A DNA stretch of 28,586 nt. Source: a virus. Made by a program: the position numbers and the translations under genes. The DNA lies in the IMG/VR virus record IMGVR_UViG_3300024326_000025, positions 1-28,586 of that record. One strand, written 5' to 3'. Under the pieces are notes generated by a model. The model was not told the origin of the DNA. It ran no database searches and saw only the letters and a program-made list of their open reading frames with translations. Below, in pieces: positions 1 to 9,329 of this stretch; position 1 is the first letter of the stretch; each line of letters starts with the position of its first letter.

Positions 1-678
1 AATAAAGAAATCTAATTGTTTGTCTTGTCTTGTGCTGAAAAAATTATTTAAATCCAAACCATAAGATTCATCAAGCTCCAACTGAATGGTAGCTGTGTAT
101 TCTATTGGGCTTATAGTCTCCATTTTGGAAATTGATGTTTGACCCACTGTGTAAAACGCCTTGTTCTTCCTGTTTAAAGAATAATCAAAACCAATAATCC
201 TTAGGTCGTTGAAATCTGGGCAGCTAACAGACAAGGAACTTTGGTTCGGTACGGATATTCTGTTCTCCAAAGATCCAAAACCCTCTCCAGAATTTACCCC
301 ACTTTCTATGTCATCCGCTATAACAAAACTCGTTGTAACTCTGGGTACAGCTCCAACGGCACAATTAACAGCATAAGACGACAAATACCCACTCTTAAAC
401 CCATAATAATTATTCTCAGATTCGTCTACTACACTAGCAGCTAATGTTCTCCCGTATCCAGTACACCTATGCAACACTGGATCTTTATATAAAAGAGACC
501 TAGTTATAGACATTGTTTTCTTCATAGGCCCAGAAACAGAAGTAAACCCCTTTCTTGTACCAAGAGGTTTCACCAAAGACGCTGAGTTTTGCGAAGAAAA
601 ATTAAAAGACTCTATGCCTGGAAGTTCAAAACCACCAACATACATTTTTGATTCGTGTCCAAGTTTAGCTCCAAACAT
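1..678 (-). CDS. Tail-tube-like structural protein, 3' end beyond the left edge
   Basis: Open frame of 226 codons starting at ATG 676-678 and running off the left edge without a stop. It begins 5 bp after the tape measure stop, so it is the next gene of the same tail operon. I see no enzymatic motif. Residues 97-121 (G-Y-L-S-S-Y-A-V-N-C-A-V-G-A-V-P, then S-F) line up with the core of the two tail tube genes at 13.4-15.7 kb (A-F-L-T-D-Y-T-L-D-L-S-V-G-S-L-P, then S-F). A later stretch with I-G-F-D-Y-S and P-I-E-Y-T-A-T also parallels the tube proteins. The tube-like fold is inferred from this pattern. A gene just after the tape measure is usually a distal tail protein, so a tail-tip or tube-cap role is likely. 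The order of strands and the S-G-x-M/S-x-T-R segment are visible; exact function is not. Confidence 0.7.
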   Translation of the reverse strand, partial: MFGAKLGHESKMYVGGFELPGIESFNFSSQNSASLVKPLGTRKGFTSVSGPMKKTMSITRSLLYKDPVLHRCTGYGRTLAASVVDESENNYYGFKSGYLSSYAVNCAVGAVPRVTTSFVIADDIESGVNSGEGFGSLENRISVPNQSSLSVSCPDFNDLRIIGFDYSLNRKNKAFYTVGQTSISKMETISPIEYTATIQLELDESYGLDLNNFFSTRQDKQLDFFI

Positions 679-683
679 AAAAT

Positions 684-3600
684 TTAACTTCTAAGCGAAC
701 CTCCCAGTCTCTTCTCTTCCCTAATTACTTCAAGAACCTTATCTTTAATTTGTTTTGCAAGTTCCTGTCTTTTCTTATTATCCTCCATAGCTCCAGAGCT
801 TTCTGTCTTTTCTCGACCCTCAGAGCTAGAACCACCACCTCCATTGGAGTTGCCTGAACCGCCCGTTACGGTTATATTGATTTCCCCAGCATTTTCTCTG
901 GTGACGTCAATAAGCTCTTCCATTTTTTCGATAAGTTCTTCTGATGATTCTCCGCCTACTCCCTGTTCTGTTCCAGCATTTGCGGCTTCCAGATTACCCT
1001 GTCCTATTCTTTGTGTTGCGGCACTGTTTAAAACAAACTCTCCGCCAGTCAACATTGCTGGAACGTCATCTATTCCTGTTCCGTTTGGTATATATCCTCC
1101 AGTCGCTCTAGGATAAACGCCTGTACCAGTACCAACACCACCTTGGTAAGTATTAAGGTTGTCTTCCAGTTGTAACGCTTTTGGTATATTACCAAGACCA
1201 ATCCTCTTGTCTAAATATTGCTGGACAAAAGGAGTATTTATGTTGTCTTTAAAATATTGATTTGAATTAAGAGAAACGCCGCCTCTTTCATTGAACATAT
1301 TAGAGAGTCCACCATAACTTTGTGTTTGGCCAGGTAAACTACCCCCACCTAAGAAACCTTTAGCTCCTATTTTAAATTTATCTAAACGGCTAAGTACTGT
1401 TCCGTCAGCTTTTGCCAAGGCTTCTGCACCTTTTACAGCATTACTAGCCCCATTAATTCCAGATGTAATACCAGCCGACACAAAGGTCATAGCTAGATTA
1501 GTTAGTATTGCTTTTCTTTGTGCTTTTTTGGCCTTCTTTTCTTCTTCTCTTCTCTTTAAATATGCAAAATAATCTTTTTGATATCCAACATTTAATTCAA
1601 AAGCTTGACCTTTTGCATCCCTAGTTGCTTCTTGCAGCGGAGTATTTCTATTCCTACCAAAATTAGTCAACCTAACACTCTCAGGCTCCAAAGCTAACAC
1701 AGCTGCACCAGCTGAAGGAGAACTTATATAGTCTTTTTTACCAGAAGTAAAACCTTGAGTTGCAAAATCCAATAAGTCATTTGCTCCCGTTATGTTCCCA
1801 GAATCATAAAGCCCTGGGGCAAAGAAATCTCCACCTTTGCCTGTTTGTCTTTTGTATTTAAAGTTTTCGTCCCGCTTGTTTCCAAATATATCAGCTTGTA
1901 CAAGTCCTCCGTTTGCAAATTTCTGAACAGCACCCTGATTAACTTTATCAAGAAATCCTGGGCCATATTTATCTACTGATTTTTTATTGAGAACAAATTC
2001 GCCTCCCATTGTCATTGCTGGAACAGAGCCTGAAAGAGCATCAGGTACAACCTTGGAAGATTTTTGCTTAATCTCGTTCAAAAAATCAACTGCTATAGTC
2101 TTACCAAAAGATTCTGTGTTTGTAGCTTGTTCTGGTTGTGCCTGAGAATTCCATCTAGAAATAGGTATACCAGACTCAACCCTACCAGTCACAAATGGAG
2201 ATTTTTCTATTCTTGTGGTATTTTCAGAACTTGCCCCTACAGTCCACCTAGATGCCTCTAAACCAGATTCTGTTCTACCAGATTTACTAGGCTGTTTAGC
2301 TGGATTTGGCTGACTTGCTTCTTTAGTCCATTTGGATACAACTATTCCAGACTCCGAACGAACCTCTTGATCCTCTTCTTCGAAATACTCCCTCTCAAAA
2401 TCTTCTTTACCTTCGTATACTGATTTAGGCGTCCATCTGCTAATGAGAACTCCAGAATCAGACCTATAATTCAGGCCTTTTTCAAGTTCTGATTTTTTTG
2501 CATTTAAATAGGACGATTCCCTAGTCCAAGAAGATGCCAAAAGTCCAGACTCTGTTCTAACGTCTCCTGAAGGCTCTCTATAACCATCCCTCTCTTCTGT
2601 TCTGTCTGATCTTGGGGTCCAACTCGAAGATTGAGTCCCAGACTCAGTCCTCACCATTCCGCCCTGATTATAGCCTTGTATGTTTCCCTGATTCAAGGCG
2701 TTCATGAAGTTAGGGCCATACTTTTGCACCGCGCTTTTCTTCATCACATACTCTCCACCCATTAATACTGCTGGCACATCGTCTTTTGTTCCAGAGCCTC
2801 CAGAAATCATACCACCTTCAGCAAGAGCTGGCGCACTGCCAAATACAGATCCCAAAGCACCCGCACCCTGCCTAAATAAATTATCAAGGCTTGCTTTAGC
2901 CATTCTGCTGGCAAAGTCCGATGCGGCGCTTCTAAGAACATCGCCCAAGCTTTCACCCTTCGTTATAGCGTCTACCATACCGCTAGATAGTGAATCTATG
3001 AATTGATCAGCTCCTTGAGCAAATGATTCTTTCAGTCTCTCTATCCCTTCTTCTCCAGTTATGCCAATCTTTTTAAGTCGATCACCAATTCCTTGGGTAA
3101 GTTTTTCTTCCGCCTCTATTTGCGTTTTTATTTTCTGGAGATCTTCGTTACTTGCTCCAGACTTAAGGGCATCCCTAAATTTATTCCTAAGTGCCAATAT
3201 CTTAATTGTCTTCTCAAGTTCAAATTCAAGATCTACTCTTGTGGCTGTTGATGTGGTTTTTCTTATTTCTGCTCTCTTTGATTCAAGGGCAATAAACTCT
3301 TGTTGCTTACGAGTAGCATCTTCGTTTGAATCTCCTTGTGATAAAGCGTCTTTAGCTACATTTACTCCTTGTATGTTTGTAATAGCGGATTGTATTTGAC
3401 TTGGGTCCGCAGAAGTGAAGGCGGTAAATTGAGATTGTGCAAGGCTATCTCCCAATCCCTGAATGGCATCTCTTGCTATATTGTTAAAGTTAGTTAAAGC
3501 GGCTGATAAAGCATTGGTTGTATTCGTTGCTTGTTGGGTCGCGTTTGCTATTGCTTTTTTGTTCTCTTCGTCTTGATCGGCGAATCTCTTATCGGCTTGA

Positions 3601-6600
3601 GCTCCTCTTTCTGCTGCTTGAGCTTTTGCTTCAGCTGCTTTTTGTGCTGCTGCCGCTTCTTGTAGTTCGACATCCTTTACTACCGAATTTGTATATTCCC
3701 GAGCTTCCCTAGATGCCTCAGCCATCATATCTCCCCTAACATTATAATTTGCAGCTGAAGAACTCATTGATTCAGCCTCTTGCACAGGATCGGCAGGGGC
3801 TCGTTGAGGCAGTAACCCATCACCATCTTCGAACCTTCCCTGAACTCTGTCTTTTATTTTACTAAACAGACTTTTAGCAGCATCACCGAAAAACTGGGTT
3901 GGGTTTGACAAAAATCGACCAAAAGCTAATAAATCACTAGAGAAATTTTCTGTAGCTGTGGCCAATACATCTATTGCGGTTTCTTCCCTAACCATCAGAG
4001 CAAGAGCACTGGTTTCTCTGGCCTTAGCATCTTCTGCAGCTTTGTTATCCGCGTTTATAATAGCCGACTCAACCTTAGGAGTTAGCGATACAATTTGCGC
4101 TCGAGTCTTTGCTCCAGTTATATCTTTTTCAAGAGTTCTCTTATCTGCCCCAGACAAACCCGAAGACCTAACATCCCTAATCAACTCATCCTGCAAACTC
4201 CTTATTAAGTTTCTAAGAGCAAGTGCGGCATCATTCTGAGCTTTCTCTATTCCGAGATTGGCTATTGCTTTGCTGTTAGAAAAGGAACCCCTTGAGCCCT
4301 TGCCTATATTTCCACCCTCTAAAGCCAGTCTTCTTGCTTCAATATCAAGATCGGCTTGTCGTGATTGAGAATCCTCAGAAGATCTTGATGAAGCTAGTGC
4401 CCTATCTCTTATTTTTAGAGCTCTCTCTTCCTCTTTTGTTTGAGCTTTAAGTATGTCAAGTCTAGCCTTAGCTAATTCGTTTCTAGCGTTTTCAACTATT
4501 GACGATGCTTTTATTGCATTACTTTCCGCAGTCACAGAGTCTACAAACTTTTTAGCTAAACCTGCTTTGACATCCAAGCTTATGAGTTGTTCCTTAAGAC
4601 TTTCTGCTATATCACCTTCAAAATCAGCACCAGCTCTAATTTTTTGATTGGTTTCTCTAAGCAGAGTATTTACTTTTTCGTAATCAGCGACAATAGTCTC
4701 TCCTGATCCAGTCGCAGAAGAAAGTCTCCTTATTGCTTCTGAACTCTGGACCCTCTTAGTGAACGCATCAGTAAGTTCGCTCGAAAGCTTCTTTTGGGAT
4801 TCCAGCCCTCTTATCGCCTCTGCTGCACTAGCTTTCTCAACCTCTCCAGATTCTTTAGACGCGGCTTTAAGTTCTAGAGCAAACTGTGCTTGACTTTTGA
4901 TTGAAGCTATAGCTTTAGCTCTTTCTATATTAGACTGTCGTTGTATCTCTAATATTTCAAGCTGTAGTGTTTTTTGTTCTTTGTTTTGAAGATTTGACTC
5001 TATGCCTCCCTTCAAGCTTCCAGCATCAACGCCTATTGCCTTTGCCGCCTGTGAAAGGAATATGCTTTTATCTACATTTCCTACCCCTAAACCAGCCAAG
5101 CTTTCTCTAAAGTTGTCTCTAGACCCAATCAGTGCGTTTCTTTGAGCATCGTTCAATGAGGCTATGAAATTCCGCACCTCTTTTGCTATTTCTTTTGCCG
5201 ACTTGGCCTCGCCTGTTTTGGGGTCTAATAGTTTTTCACTCGGTATTCTTGATATTATTCCGTTAACTATAGTTAAATCCGCTTGAGCAAGAGCTGCTTT
5301 TATTTCCCTCTCTTTTTTTTCGTCAACTACAGCTCCTCCTTTGGTGGTTCCGTCTGAAGGGACTAGTTTAGTTAAATCATCAAACCCAGTCGTAAATAAA
5401 CCTTTTAAAAATTGAGATGTATCCGAAGAGTCTCCGCGAATAGCTTCAAAAGCAGTTTTTCTTCTAAATCCAGCAGACTTGGCAAAATCATCATCTGGAG
5501 AGAATATTGCACTGGAAGCCCTCTCGACAACCTCCTTGTTTTTTTCTATTCTGGCTTTTTCTTGTAATTCAGCTATGCTTTCTTGACCAGTCAGTTTCTT
5601 ACCCCTGAAAGCCAACCTTTCTGCTAAAATAGCTTTAGCCAATGGTCCTCCCTGCTGTTTATTTTCCTGTGAAAACGGATCGCCGAGAGAATCGTTGAAT
5701 TCTTTTAGGCTTTTCGTGATTTTTTGTATAGGGGTATCAAGAACACCAAGAGATTGTCCTAAGCCTGTCAGAAACTTCCCTGCTAATCCCCCCAAGTCCA
5801 CACCAAACTTTTTGAGTATTGGATTTAATACCTGGAAGCCTATTACCGCAGAACCCAGAAGAGGAACAAATCTTCCAAAAGTAGACAATACTTTACCTAA
5901 ACCGAATTTTGCACCGCCAGCAAATCTAGATCCAAAAGCATTCGTTGCCGCTATAGCACCCACCTTGCCAGTACCAGCTTTTATCCCTGCCAGCCGTTGA
6001 GCACTTCCAGACTTAGCTAAATTTGCCCCAAAACCGTCCTTTTTAACCCCAATCCCAAAACCAGGTTTGATACCTAAGGACTGAAGAGCAAACAGCGTCG
6101 TAGTAGCCTGTGTCAACCCTTGGGTGACTTCAAGGAATCCTTTCGTAACATTGTCAGCTTCTGTTGACAACCCTCCTAAGGCACCTTGTAAACCAAAGCC
6201 TATAGCGCTTATACCAAATAACTTTCCAGCTGCATCTGTTGAAGAAGCTGCTGTTTTGTCTACTCCTTTTGATGCTGAATCTGCAGATTTGCCTAGTTTA
6301 TTAAGAGAATCCACAGTAGCTGTCCCTGGTCCAGAATTTGGCACTGGATCTTTTCCAAGCCCCAGCTTTACTGATCTTCTTGCAAAATTAGGAGTATAGC
6401 CGCTAGCCGCATTCTTAGGAATGGCTCCAGTAGGCTCATCTCTAGTGTTAGTTACAGCAAGACCATTCGGGTTTTGACTGTTTCTTAATTTTCCGTCTTG
6501 GTTTATTCTTACTTGATTGATTGGGACACCAGCTTGTCTTTCTCTACCGATAGCTTCTTCAAGTGGACTTTGGTTTTGTGCGAAGTTTGGTATGTAACCA

Positions 6601-9290
6601 GATGCAGATCTCTTTTTAAAACTATCAAAAAGAGTTACGGGTACAGGTTTATTTTTACTGCCACCCAGACGAGCAAAATCCTCGTCAGTTATCTTGTATT
6701 TTTCCCTAGCAGCAGCCCTGTCTATATTGCCCCTTTTTGCTGATTGAGTACCTTTCTTAAAGGCAAAAGCAGCTTCCTTGCCAACTAATACGTCAAAAAA
6801 CTTTTTAGCGGCTGACTGCTGGAGATCCTTACTATTAGACCCTTTGACTTCCGCTCCTCTATCACCAGCTCCTGGCTTTACTCCAAAAGCGTCATACAAG
6901 TTCTTAGATTTAGGAAGATCTATCCTTGAGTTGTCTGTCCTGTCTGAAAAATCCTGAAATTGGGGGTCCTCTAATAGAGAGGCTAAAGCTATTTCGAAAA
7001 TACTTCCAGACAAAGAATTTACAGCACCTTTTTGAAATCTGCTTTTTAAATCATTTGCTTTTCTGCCATTGAGGTCGGTTGGTCTTCCTATTTCTTTAGA
7101 TGTTCTAACGGCTTCGTCAGCCCCTAATTGCCTAATACTTGTCTCTAAACCGTCTATAAAAGATGTTCCACCTTTGTCTCCCCTTGGTTTTAGTGATTGG
7201 TATGTAGGTACGAAAACCTCATACACCAATTCTTTTGGCAATCCTTGTTTGATGGCTTCTGCCTCACTGTCATACACCCTTGTATCACCTTTTGGGCCTT
7301 TACCAACAAAAAACTTTGGGTTAGTATCAGGACCCTGAGACCCAGTCAACAAAACCAAATCTTTGCCGACATTAGCTTTTTTCTGTGCGAAGTTGGGTAT
7401 AAACCCTCCAGCTGCATTTATCTTCTTAGCACCAGTTGGTAGCCCCATTGACTTGACCATGTCTTGGTTAAAGATAGCAGATCCACCACCAGCAAAATTA
7501 GGAACGATATACTCACTATTATTAGCGACCATTGTTCCTTTTTGTCCTCCGCCAAATGCGAAATTAGGAATAACAACTGGCTTTGATCCTCTTGGTGCGC
7601 CACCAACGCCGCTATTAATATCTTTTTGTTCAGCTCCTACAGGTAAATATCCGCCAGCAGCTCTTTTTGCTCTACCAACAGAACCAGACCGAGCAACAGG
7701 ACTTGCTATTCCAGCCGAGATAGCATTAATTTGAGATAACGTAGAAAGCTGCTGCTTCAGAGCTTCGTTAAAGAACTGTGCTTGTTGAGCCCTTTTTTGT
7801 TCTACTGTTACGGAAGAGTTTTCTATAGTAAGAATTTGTTCTCTTATGCTCTTGTCGGATAACAAAGTTCCAATTATCTGCTGCTGTGTAGCCGCGACTC
7901 TTTTTGCCTCCTTGTTTAAATTAAAGAATGTTTTTACAGATTCTAAACCAAACTTAGCTAGTTGACCTGATAATTTCAGAATTAAAACACCAAACAAAGC
8001 TAGTCCGCCTTGAATTAACGCCGTCCCCAAGCCTTTGACAATACCTCTTGCAAACTTTCCTCCCAATCCTTCGCCGTCTAGTATTTTCTCAGCGCCAGTT
8101 GCTAAGTTGTTAAAGAAATCTAACAACGTTCTAAAAGTATCTGTCACTCCAAGTTCACCTAGAGTATTAGCAAGCTCTTTAACGCTCAGTGTCGTTCTGT
8201 TAATCGCTGCTGATAACGTTTGGTTAAGAGCTTCGTTTTTCTTGTAAGCTTGGTCTGACGCATTTCTAAATGCCTCTGTAGCCTGTATAGCTACCGAAGT
8301 CTCGCTACTATAATCGGAAAGAGCAGCAAGCAAAGGAGCGATCTGGAAACCACCACCGATTTTTTGAGTTATATCCCTAACCTCTACATCCCCAAGATTT
8401 TCTATTTCTTTTGCAAGGTTTTCTATAAGCTTTGTAGCTGGCAATATCTTGCCCTGTAAATCTGTAACTTGTACACCAATACTACTAAGTAGTTCTAAGT
8501 TTTCAGACCTACCAATACGAGTAAAAATTGTTTTAAAGGAGTTACCAATAACAGCTCCACCACGCGCTGTTTTCTGCTGAACTGCGGTTATGATGCCCCC
8601 AAGTTCGTCAATACTAACACCAGCTAATTCTGCAACAGATGCAGAACGCTTAAAACCTTCAATGAGGTCTCTTTCTGATACAGCGAATTGGTTAGCGGCA
8701 TTACTAATCTTGTTGAGAACTTCTCCAGTGGTTAAACCAGCTTTTGTGAAACTGTTAACCGCCGCAGTCAATCCAGATACCGCTTCAGCAGCACTTATGC
8801 CAGAAAGTCTTGATAAAATAAGCGAATCGTTAAGTCTTTTTGTAACCTCTGTAGCACTTAAACCCTGTCTTGAAAGTTCCAATGCTGCATCGGCAACGGT
8901 ATCAAATGTTTGTTCGGTACCTTTAGCTATGTCGAAAATCTGAGTTTTTAAAGCATTCAAACCAGATACGTTGGTTTGGAGTATGGAGTTTATTTTAGCT
9001 AAACTTTTTTCTACCTCTATTGTAGTTGACACTAAAGCTTTAAATGACTGAACAACACTATTAATGATTCCAACGGAAGCTCCAAAAGCCAACACCCTAG
9101 CGTTAGCTGCCTCCATCGACTTAGTAAAGTCGTCTGCTTGTCCAGTTATGCGGCCGAGAGGCTGAGATAAAGACTTGATGTCTTTAGCGTTTGTGCCTAA
9201 ATTAATTTTTAGATTTTTTCCAGCTGACTTTGCAGCATTCTGGATACTCTTCTCTAAACCTGTTTGTACTACTGGAACTCTTATTGGCAT
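684..9290 (-). CDS. Tail tape measure protein with embedded extra modules (2868 aa)
   Basis: This protein sets tail length, fills the tube lumen and is released at infection. Residues about 50-450 resemble the TP901-type tape measure core (helical, with T-x-D-x-V-A-D-A-A-L-E-L-S-R-Q-G and V-S-G-L-T-A-A-V). A hydrophobic segment lies at about 420-440 and others near 1024-1044 and 1140-1160. Residues 546-970 carry repeated IPNFA motifs and a nuclease-like module; about 1215-2095 is mostly helical and charged; 2166-2771 contains three G-G-E-[YF]-V elements and six R-x-E-S-G...W-T repeats; the C-terminus is a Gly/Ser-rich linker followed by a charged helix. No lysozyme or peptidase domain was recognised. 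The ATG at 9288-9290 has AAAAGG close upstream. At roughly 1.5 angstroms per residue this would span over 400 nm if all of it were stretched; the inserted modules make that an upper limit. Size, position after chaperone candidates and core motif make the call firm. Confidence 0.95.
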   Translation of the reverse strand: MPIRVPVVQTGLEKSIQNAAKSAGKNLKINLGTNAKDIKSLSQPLGRITGQADDFTKSMEAANARVLAFGASVGIINSVVQSFKALVSTTIEVEKSLAKINSILQTNVSGLNALKTQIFDIAKGTEQTFDTVADAALELSRQGLSATEVTKRLNDSLILSRLSGISAAEAVSGLTAAVNSFTKAGLTTGEVLNKISNAANQFAVSERDLIEGFKRSASVAELAGVSIDELGGIITAVQQKTARGGAVIGNSFKTIFTRIGRSENLELLSSIGVQVTDLQGKILPATKLIENLAKEIENLGDVEVRDITQKIGGGFQIAPLLAALSDYSSETSVAIQATEAFRNASDQAYKKNEALNQTLSAAINRTTLSVKELANTLGELGVTDTFRTLLDFFNNLATGAEKILDGEGLGGKFARGIVKGLGTALIQGGLALFGVLILKLSGQLAKFGLESVKTFFNLNKEAKRVAATQQQIIGTLLSDKSIREQILTIENSSVTVEQKRAQQAQFFNEALKQQLSTLSQINAISAGIASPVARSGSVGRAKRAAGGYLPVGAEQKDINSGVGGAPRGSKPVVIPNFAFGGGQKGTMVANNSEYIVPNFAGGGSAIFNQDMVKSMGLPTGAKKINAAGGFIPNFAQKKANVGKDLVLLTGSQGPDTNPKFFVGKGPKGDTRVYDSEAEAIKQGLPKELVYEVFVPTYQSLKPRGDKGGTSFIDGLETSIRQLGADEAVRTSKEIGRPTDLNGRKANDLKSRFQKGAVNSLSGSIFEIALASLLEDPQFQDFSDRTDNSRIDLPKSKNLYDAFGVKPGAGDRGAEVKGSNSKDLQQSAAKKFFDVLVGKEAAFAFKKGTQSAKRGNIDRAAAREKYKITDEDFARLGGSKNKPVPVTLFDSFKKRSASGYIPNFAQNQSPLEEAIGRERQAGVPINQVRINQDGKLRNSQNPNGLAVTNTRDEPTGAIPKNAASGYTPNFARRSVKLGLGKDPVPNSGPGTATVDSLNKLGKSADSASKGVDKTAASSTDAAGKLFGISAIGFGLQGALGGLSTEADNVTKGFLEVTQGLTQATTTLFALQSLGIKPGFGIGVKKDGFGANLAKSGSAQRLAGIKAGTGKVGAIAATNAFGSRFAGGAKFGLGKVLSTFGRFVPLLGSAVIGFQVLNPILKKFGVDLGGLAGKFLTGLGQSLGVLDTPIQKITKSLKEFNDSLGDPFSQENKQQGGPLAKAILAERLAFRGKKLTGQESIAELQEKARIEKNKEVVERASSAIFSPDDDFAKSAGFRRKTAFEAIRGDSSDTSQFLKGLFTTGFDDLTKLVPSDGTTKGGAVVDEKKEREIKAALAQADLTIVNGIISRIPSEKLLDPKTGEAKSAKEIAKEVRNFIASLNDAQRNALIGSRDNFRESLAGLGVGNVDKSIFLSQAAKAIGVDAGSLKGGIESNLQNKEQKTLQLEILEIQRQSNIERAKAIASIKSQAQFALELKAASKESGEVEKASAAEAIRGLESQKKLSSELTDAFTKRVQSSEAIRRLSSATGSGETIVADYEKVNTLLRETNQKIRAGADFEGDIAESLKEQLISLDVKAGLAKKFVDSVTAESNAIKASSIVENARNELAKARLDILKAQTKEEERALKIRDRALASSRSSEDSQSRQADLDIEARRLALEGGNIGKGSRGSFSNSKAIANLGIEKAQNDAALALRNLIRSLQDELIRDVRSSGLSGADKRTLEKDITGAKTRAQIVSLTPKVESAIINADNKAAEDAKARETSALALMVREETAIDVLATATENFSSDLLAFGRFLSNPTQFFGDAAKSLFSKIKDRVQGRFEDGDGLLPQRAPADPVQEAESMSSSAANYNVRGDMMAEASREAREYTNSVVKDVELQEAAAAQKAAEAKAQAAERGAQADKRFADQDEENKKAIANATQQATNTTNALSAALTNFNNIARDAIQGLGDSLAQSQFTAFTSADPSQIQSAITNIQGVNVAKDALSQGDSNEDATRKQQEFIALESKRAEIRKTTSTATRVDLEFELEKTIKILALRNKFRDALKSGASNEDLQKIKTQIEAEEKLTQGIGDRLKKIGITGEEGIERLKESFAQGADQFIDSLSSGMVDAITKGESLGDVLRSAASDFASRMAKASLDNLFRQGAGALGSVFGSAPALAEGGMISGGSGTKDDVPAVLMGGEYVMKKSAVQKYGPNFMNALNQGNIQGYNQGGMVRTESGTQSSSWTPRSDRTEERDGYREPSGDVRTESGLLASSWTRESSYLNAKKSELEKGLNYRSDSGVLISRWTPKSVYEGKEDFEREYFEEEDQEVRSESGIVVSKWTKEASQPNPAKQPSKSGRTESGLEASRWTVGASSENTTRIEKSPFVTGRVESGIPISRWNSQAQPEQATNTESFGKTIAVDFLNEIKQKSSKVVPDALSGSVPAMTMGGEFVLNKKSVDKYGPGFLDKVNQGAVQKFANGGLVQADIFGNKRDENFKYKRQTGKGGDFFAPGLYDSGNITGANDLLDFATQGFTSGKKDYISSPSAGAAVLALEPESVRLTNFGRNRNTPLQEATRDAKGQAFELNVGYQKDYFAYLKRREEEKKAKKAQRKAILTNLAMTFVSAGITSGINGASNAVKGAEALAKADGTVLSRLDKFKIGAKGFLGGGSLPGQTQSYGGLSNMFNERGGVSLNSNQYFKDNINTPFVQQYLDKRIGLGNIPKALQLEDNLNTYQGGVGTGTGVYPRATGGYIPNGTGIDDVPAMLTGGEFVLNSAATQRIGQGNLEAANAGTEQGVGGESSEELIEKMEELIDVTRENAGEINITVTGGSGNSNGGGGSSSEGREKTESSGAMEDNKKRQELAKQIKDKVLEVIREEKRLGGSLRS
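978..2795 (-). repeat. Three P-A-x-x-x-G-G-E-[YF]-V elements in the tape measure
   Basis: Copies lie at residues 2172-2201 (nucleotides near 2688-2777), 2423-2452 and 2743-2772. Each reads V-P-A, then G-G-E-[YF]-V, then a K/N-rich helix and G-x-x-x-[FL]-x-x-x-x-N-x-G. From memory, elements of this kind (often preceded by D-D-V-P-A) recur in the C-terminal part of many phage tape measure proteins, so they support the family call. Copies 1 and 3 have D-D before V-P-A; copy 2 does not. Function is not established. Confidence 0.85.
2145..2660 (-). repeat. Six R-x-[ED]-S-G-xxx-S-x-W-[TN] repeats in the tape measure
   Basis: Repeats begin at residues R2214, R2245, R2276, R2311, R2339 and R2370, giving spacings of 31, 31, 35, 28 and 31. 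In all six, the Arg and the Trp are exactly ten residues apart, and the S-G pair and the Ser before [SRK]-W are invariant. Linkers between copies are charged and not conserved. The array lies between two G-G-E-[YF]-V elements. Selection on the motif but not the linkers suggests repeated short binding peptides on a flexible chain; the partner is unknown. Confidence 0.9.
6381..7655 (-). repeat. IPNFA motif array inside the tape measure
   Basis: Five close copies of [IVT]-P-N-F-A occur in tape measure residues 574-578, 596-600, 631-635, 900-904 and 966-970. Three are preceded by G-[FY]. Degenerate relatives (G-G-Y-L-P at 546-550; G-G-Y-I-P-N-G at 2731-2737) lie outside the run. Between copies 3 and 4 sits a 260-residue nuclease-like module, and between copies 4 and 5 a module of about 60 residues containing G-R-E-R-Q-A-G, L-A-V-T-N-T-R-D-E-P. 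The motif behaves like a punctuation mark between cargo modules. Its function is unknown to me; a protease site, an anchoring peptide or a linker are all possible. Confidence 0.9.
6606..7385 (-). other. PD-(D/E)XK nuclease-like module within the tape measure
   Basis: Tape measure residues about 636-895, bounded by IPNFA motifs. Residues 761-770 (S-G-S-I-F-E, E766) form a predicted helix; D791 and D800 (L-Y-D-A-F-G) lie on the following strands; E814-x-K816 sits in G-A-E-V-K-G; then comes a helix with paired Gln (822-835) and a strand (A-F-A-F). This E ... D ... E-x-K order matches the alpha-beta-beta-beta-alpha-beta core of restriction-endonuclease-fold enzymes. The spacing D800 to E814 is typical. 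No domain search was possible, so the assignment rests on motif order. If active, it could cut host DNA or help phage DNA entry; it could also be an inactive fold. Confidence 0.55.
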
Positions 9291-9310
9291 GACCTTTTAA
9301 CCTTGCTGTA

Positions 9311-9321
9311 TATTTACACAA
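9311..9321 (-). promoter_or_regulatory. Candidate promoter element TTGTGTAAATA upstream of the tape measure
   Basis: On the minus strand the 11-mer TTGTGTAAATA ends 20 nt before the tape measure ATG, inside the 39-bp gap after the preceding gene. The identical 11-mer recurs at 16836-16846 in another minus-strand gap. It resembles a phage late-promoter -10 box (T4 late: TATAAATA), but two copies are weak evidence. Confidence 0.35.
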
Positions 9322-9329
9322 GAATTTTA

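Noticed and set aside
844-8943. Many plus-strand open frames of 60-123 codons opposite the tape measure
   Set aside because: They mirror the codon pattern of the large minus-strand gene, have low-complexity Ser/Pro/Leu composition and no leader or conserved motif.
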